64,000 bases of DNA from Oceanobacillus sp. J11TS1 (GTDB taxonomy: Bacteria; Bacillota; Bacilli; Bacillales; Amphibacillaceae), in NCBI RefSeq assembly GCF_018333215.1, contig NZ_BORO01000014.1, positions 1 through 64,000 of the forward strand, in the 5' to 3' direction. Positions within the stretch are counted from its first letter, which is position 1; every line of letters begins with the position of its first letter. The notes under the pieces are model-generated. The model had not been told where the DNA came from. It saw only the letters and a list, made by a program, of their open reading frames with translations, and searched no databases. This document shows, one piece after another, positions 63,934 to 64,000 of the stretch. The position numbers and the translations under genes are program-made.

Positions 63934-64000
63934 TCAGAAATTCAAAGGATGAGAGTTAAAAGGAAAAGATAATTGGTTGCAGTTCTTTATAGAGTTATTA

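Overview
The window looks like the chromosome of a low-GC, motile, competence-gene-bearing member of the Bacillaceae, most like Oceanobacillus and its relatives. The reasons are strong Shine-Dalgarno sites, A+T-rich DNA, CcpA-type cre sites, SigD-type flagellar promoters, bacillithiol synthesis (bshB2/yojF), and the conserved block degS-degU-degV family-comFA-comFC-yvyF-flgM-flgN-flgK-flgL-yviE-fliW-csrA-flaG-fliD-fliS-fliT-hpf-secA-prfB-cccB-ftsE-ftsX-ctpB-minJ-uvrB-uvrA known from Bacillus subtilis. The species assignment is inference.

Bases 1-1170 hold a 41-bp periodic repeat array, a small minus-strand gene and a regulated promoter. Bases 1172-11822 are an accessory carbohydrate operon: sugar-binding lipoprotein, two ABC permeases, LacI-type regulator, ThuA-like protein, two Gfo/Idh/MocA oxidoreductases, a metal-dependent TIM-barrel isomerase/epimerase, a DUF624 membrane protein and a GH13 alpha-glucosidase. 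The set resembles systems that oxidise disaccharides at C3 (rhizobial ThuAB, E. coli YcjQRS), in a Gram-positive arrangement with an alpha-glucosidase. No ATPase is encoded, so a shared MsmX-like ATPase is implied.

Bases 11823-16653 hold a decayed M1 peptidase fragment and a motA-motB-cheA-cheW operon behind a well-matched SigD promoter. Bases 16.9-26.5 kb are mixed: a HAD phosphatase, YdjO, a cre-controlled aldehyde dehydrogenase with a DUF779 partner, an IDEAL-domain protein, a second 41-bp array, and on the minus strand a PBP3-like transpeptidase, an LCP-family ligase and YvyE.

Bases 26.5-41.7 kb carry degS/degU, a DegV-family fatty-acid-binding protein, comFA/comFC and the late flagellar operon. 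Three things depart from the B. subtilis plan. A 565-bp gap with its own signals separates degS from degU. A lipoprotein gene sits between comFC and yvyF and is followed by a decayed second comFC with a duplicated promoter. The flagellin gene hag is absent between csrA and flaG.

Bases 41.7-60 kb hold hpf, secA, prfB (with its programmed +1 frameshift), cccB, ftsE/ftsX next to an M23 coiled-coil murein hydrolase, ctpB, minJ and an SOS-controlled uvrB-uvrA operon. The right end has a third 41-bp array, yojF-bshB2, a PspC/YvlD pair and a YobV/YobU-like regulator pair. The most unusual non-coding signal is the set of three GGAGCG arrays with strictly alternating 20/21-bp spacing, each lying downstream of, and in the same orientation as, a gene.
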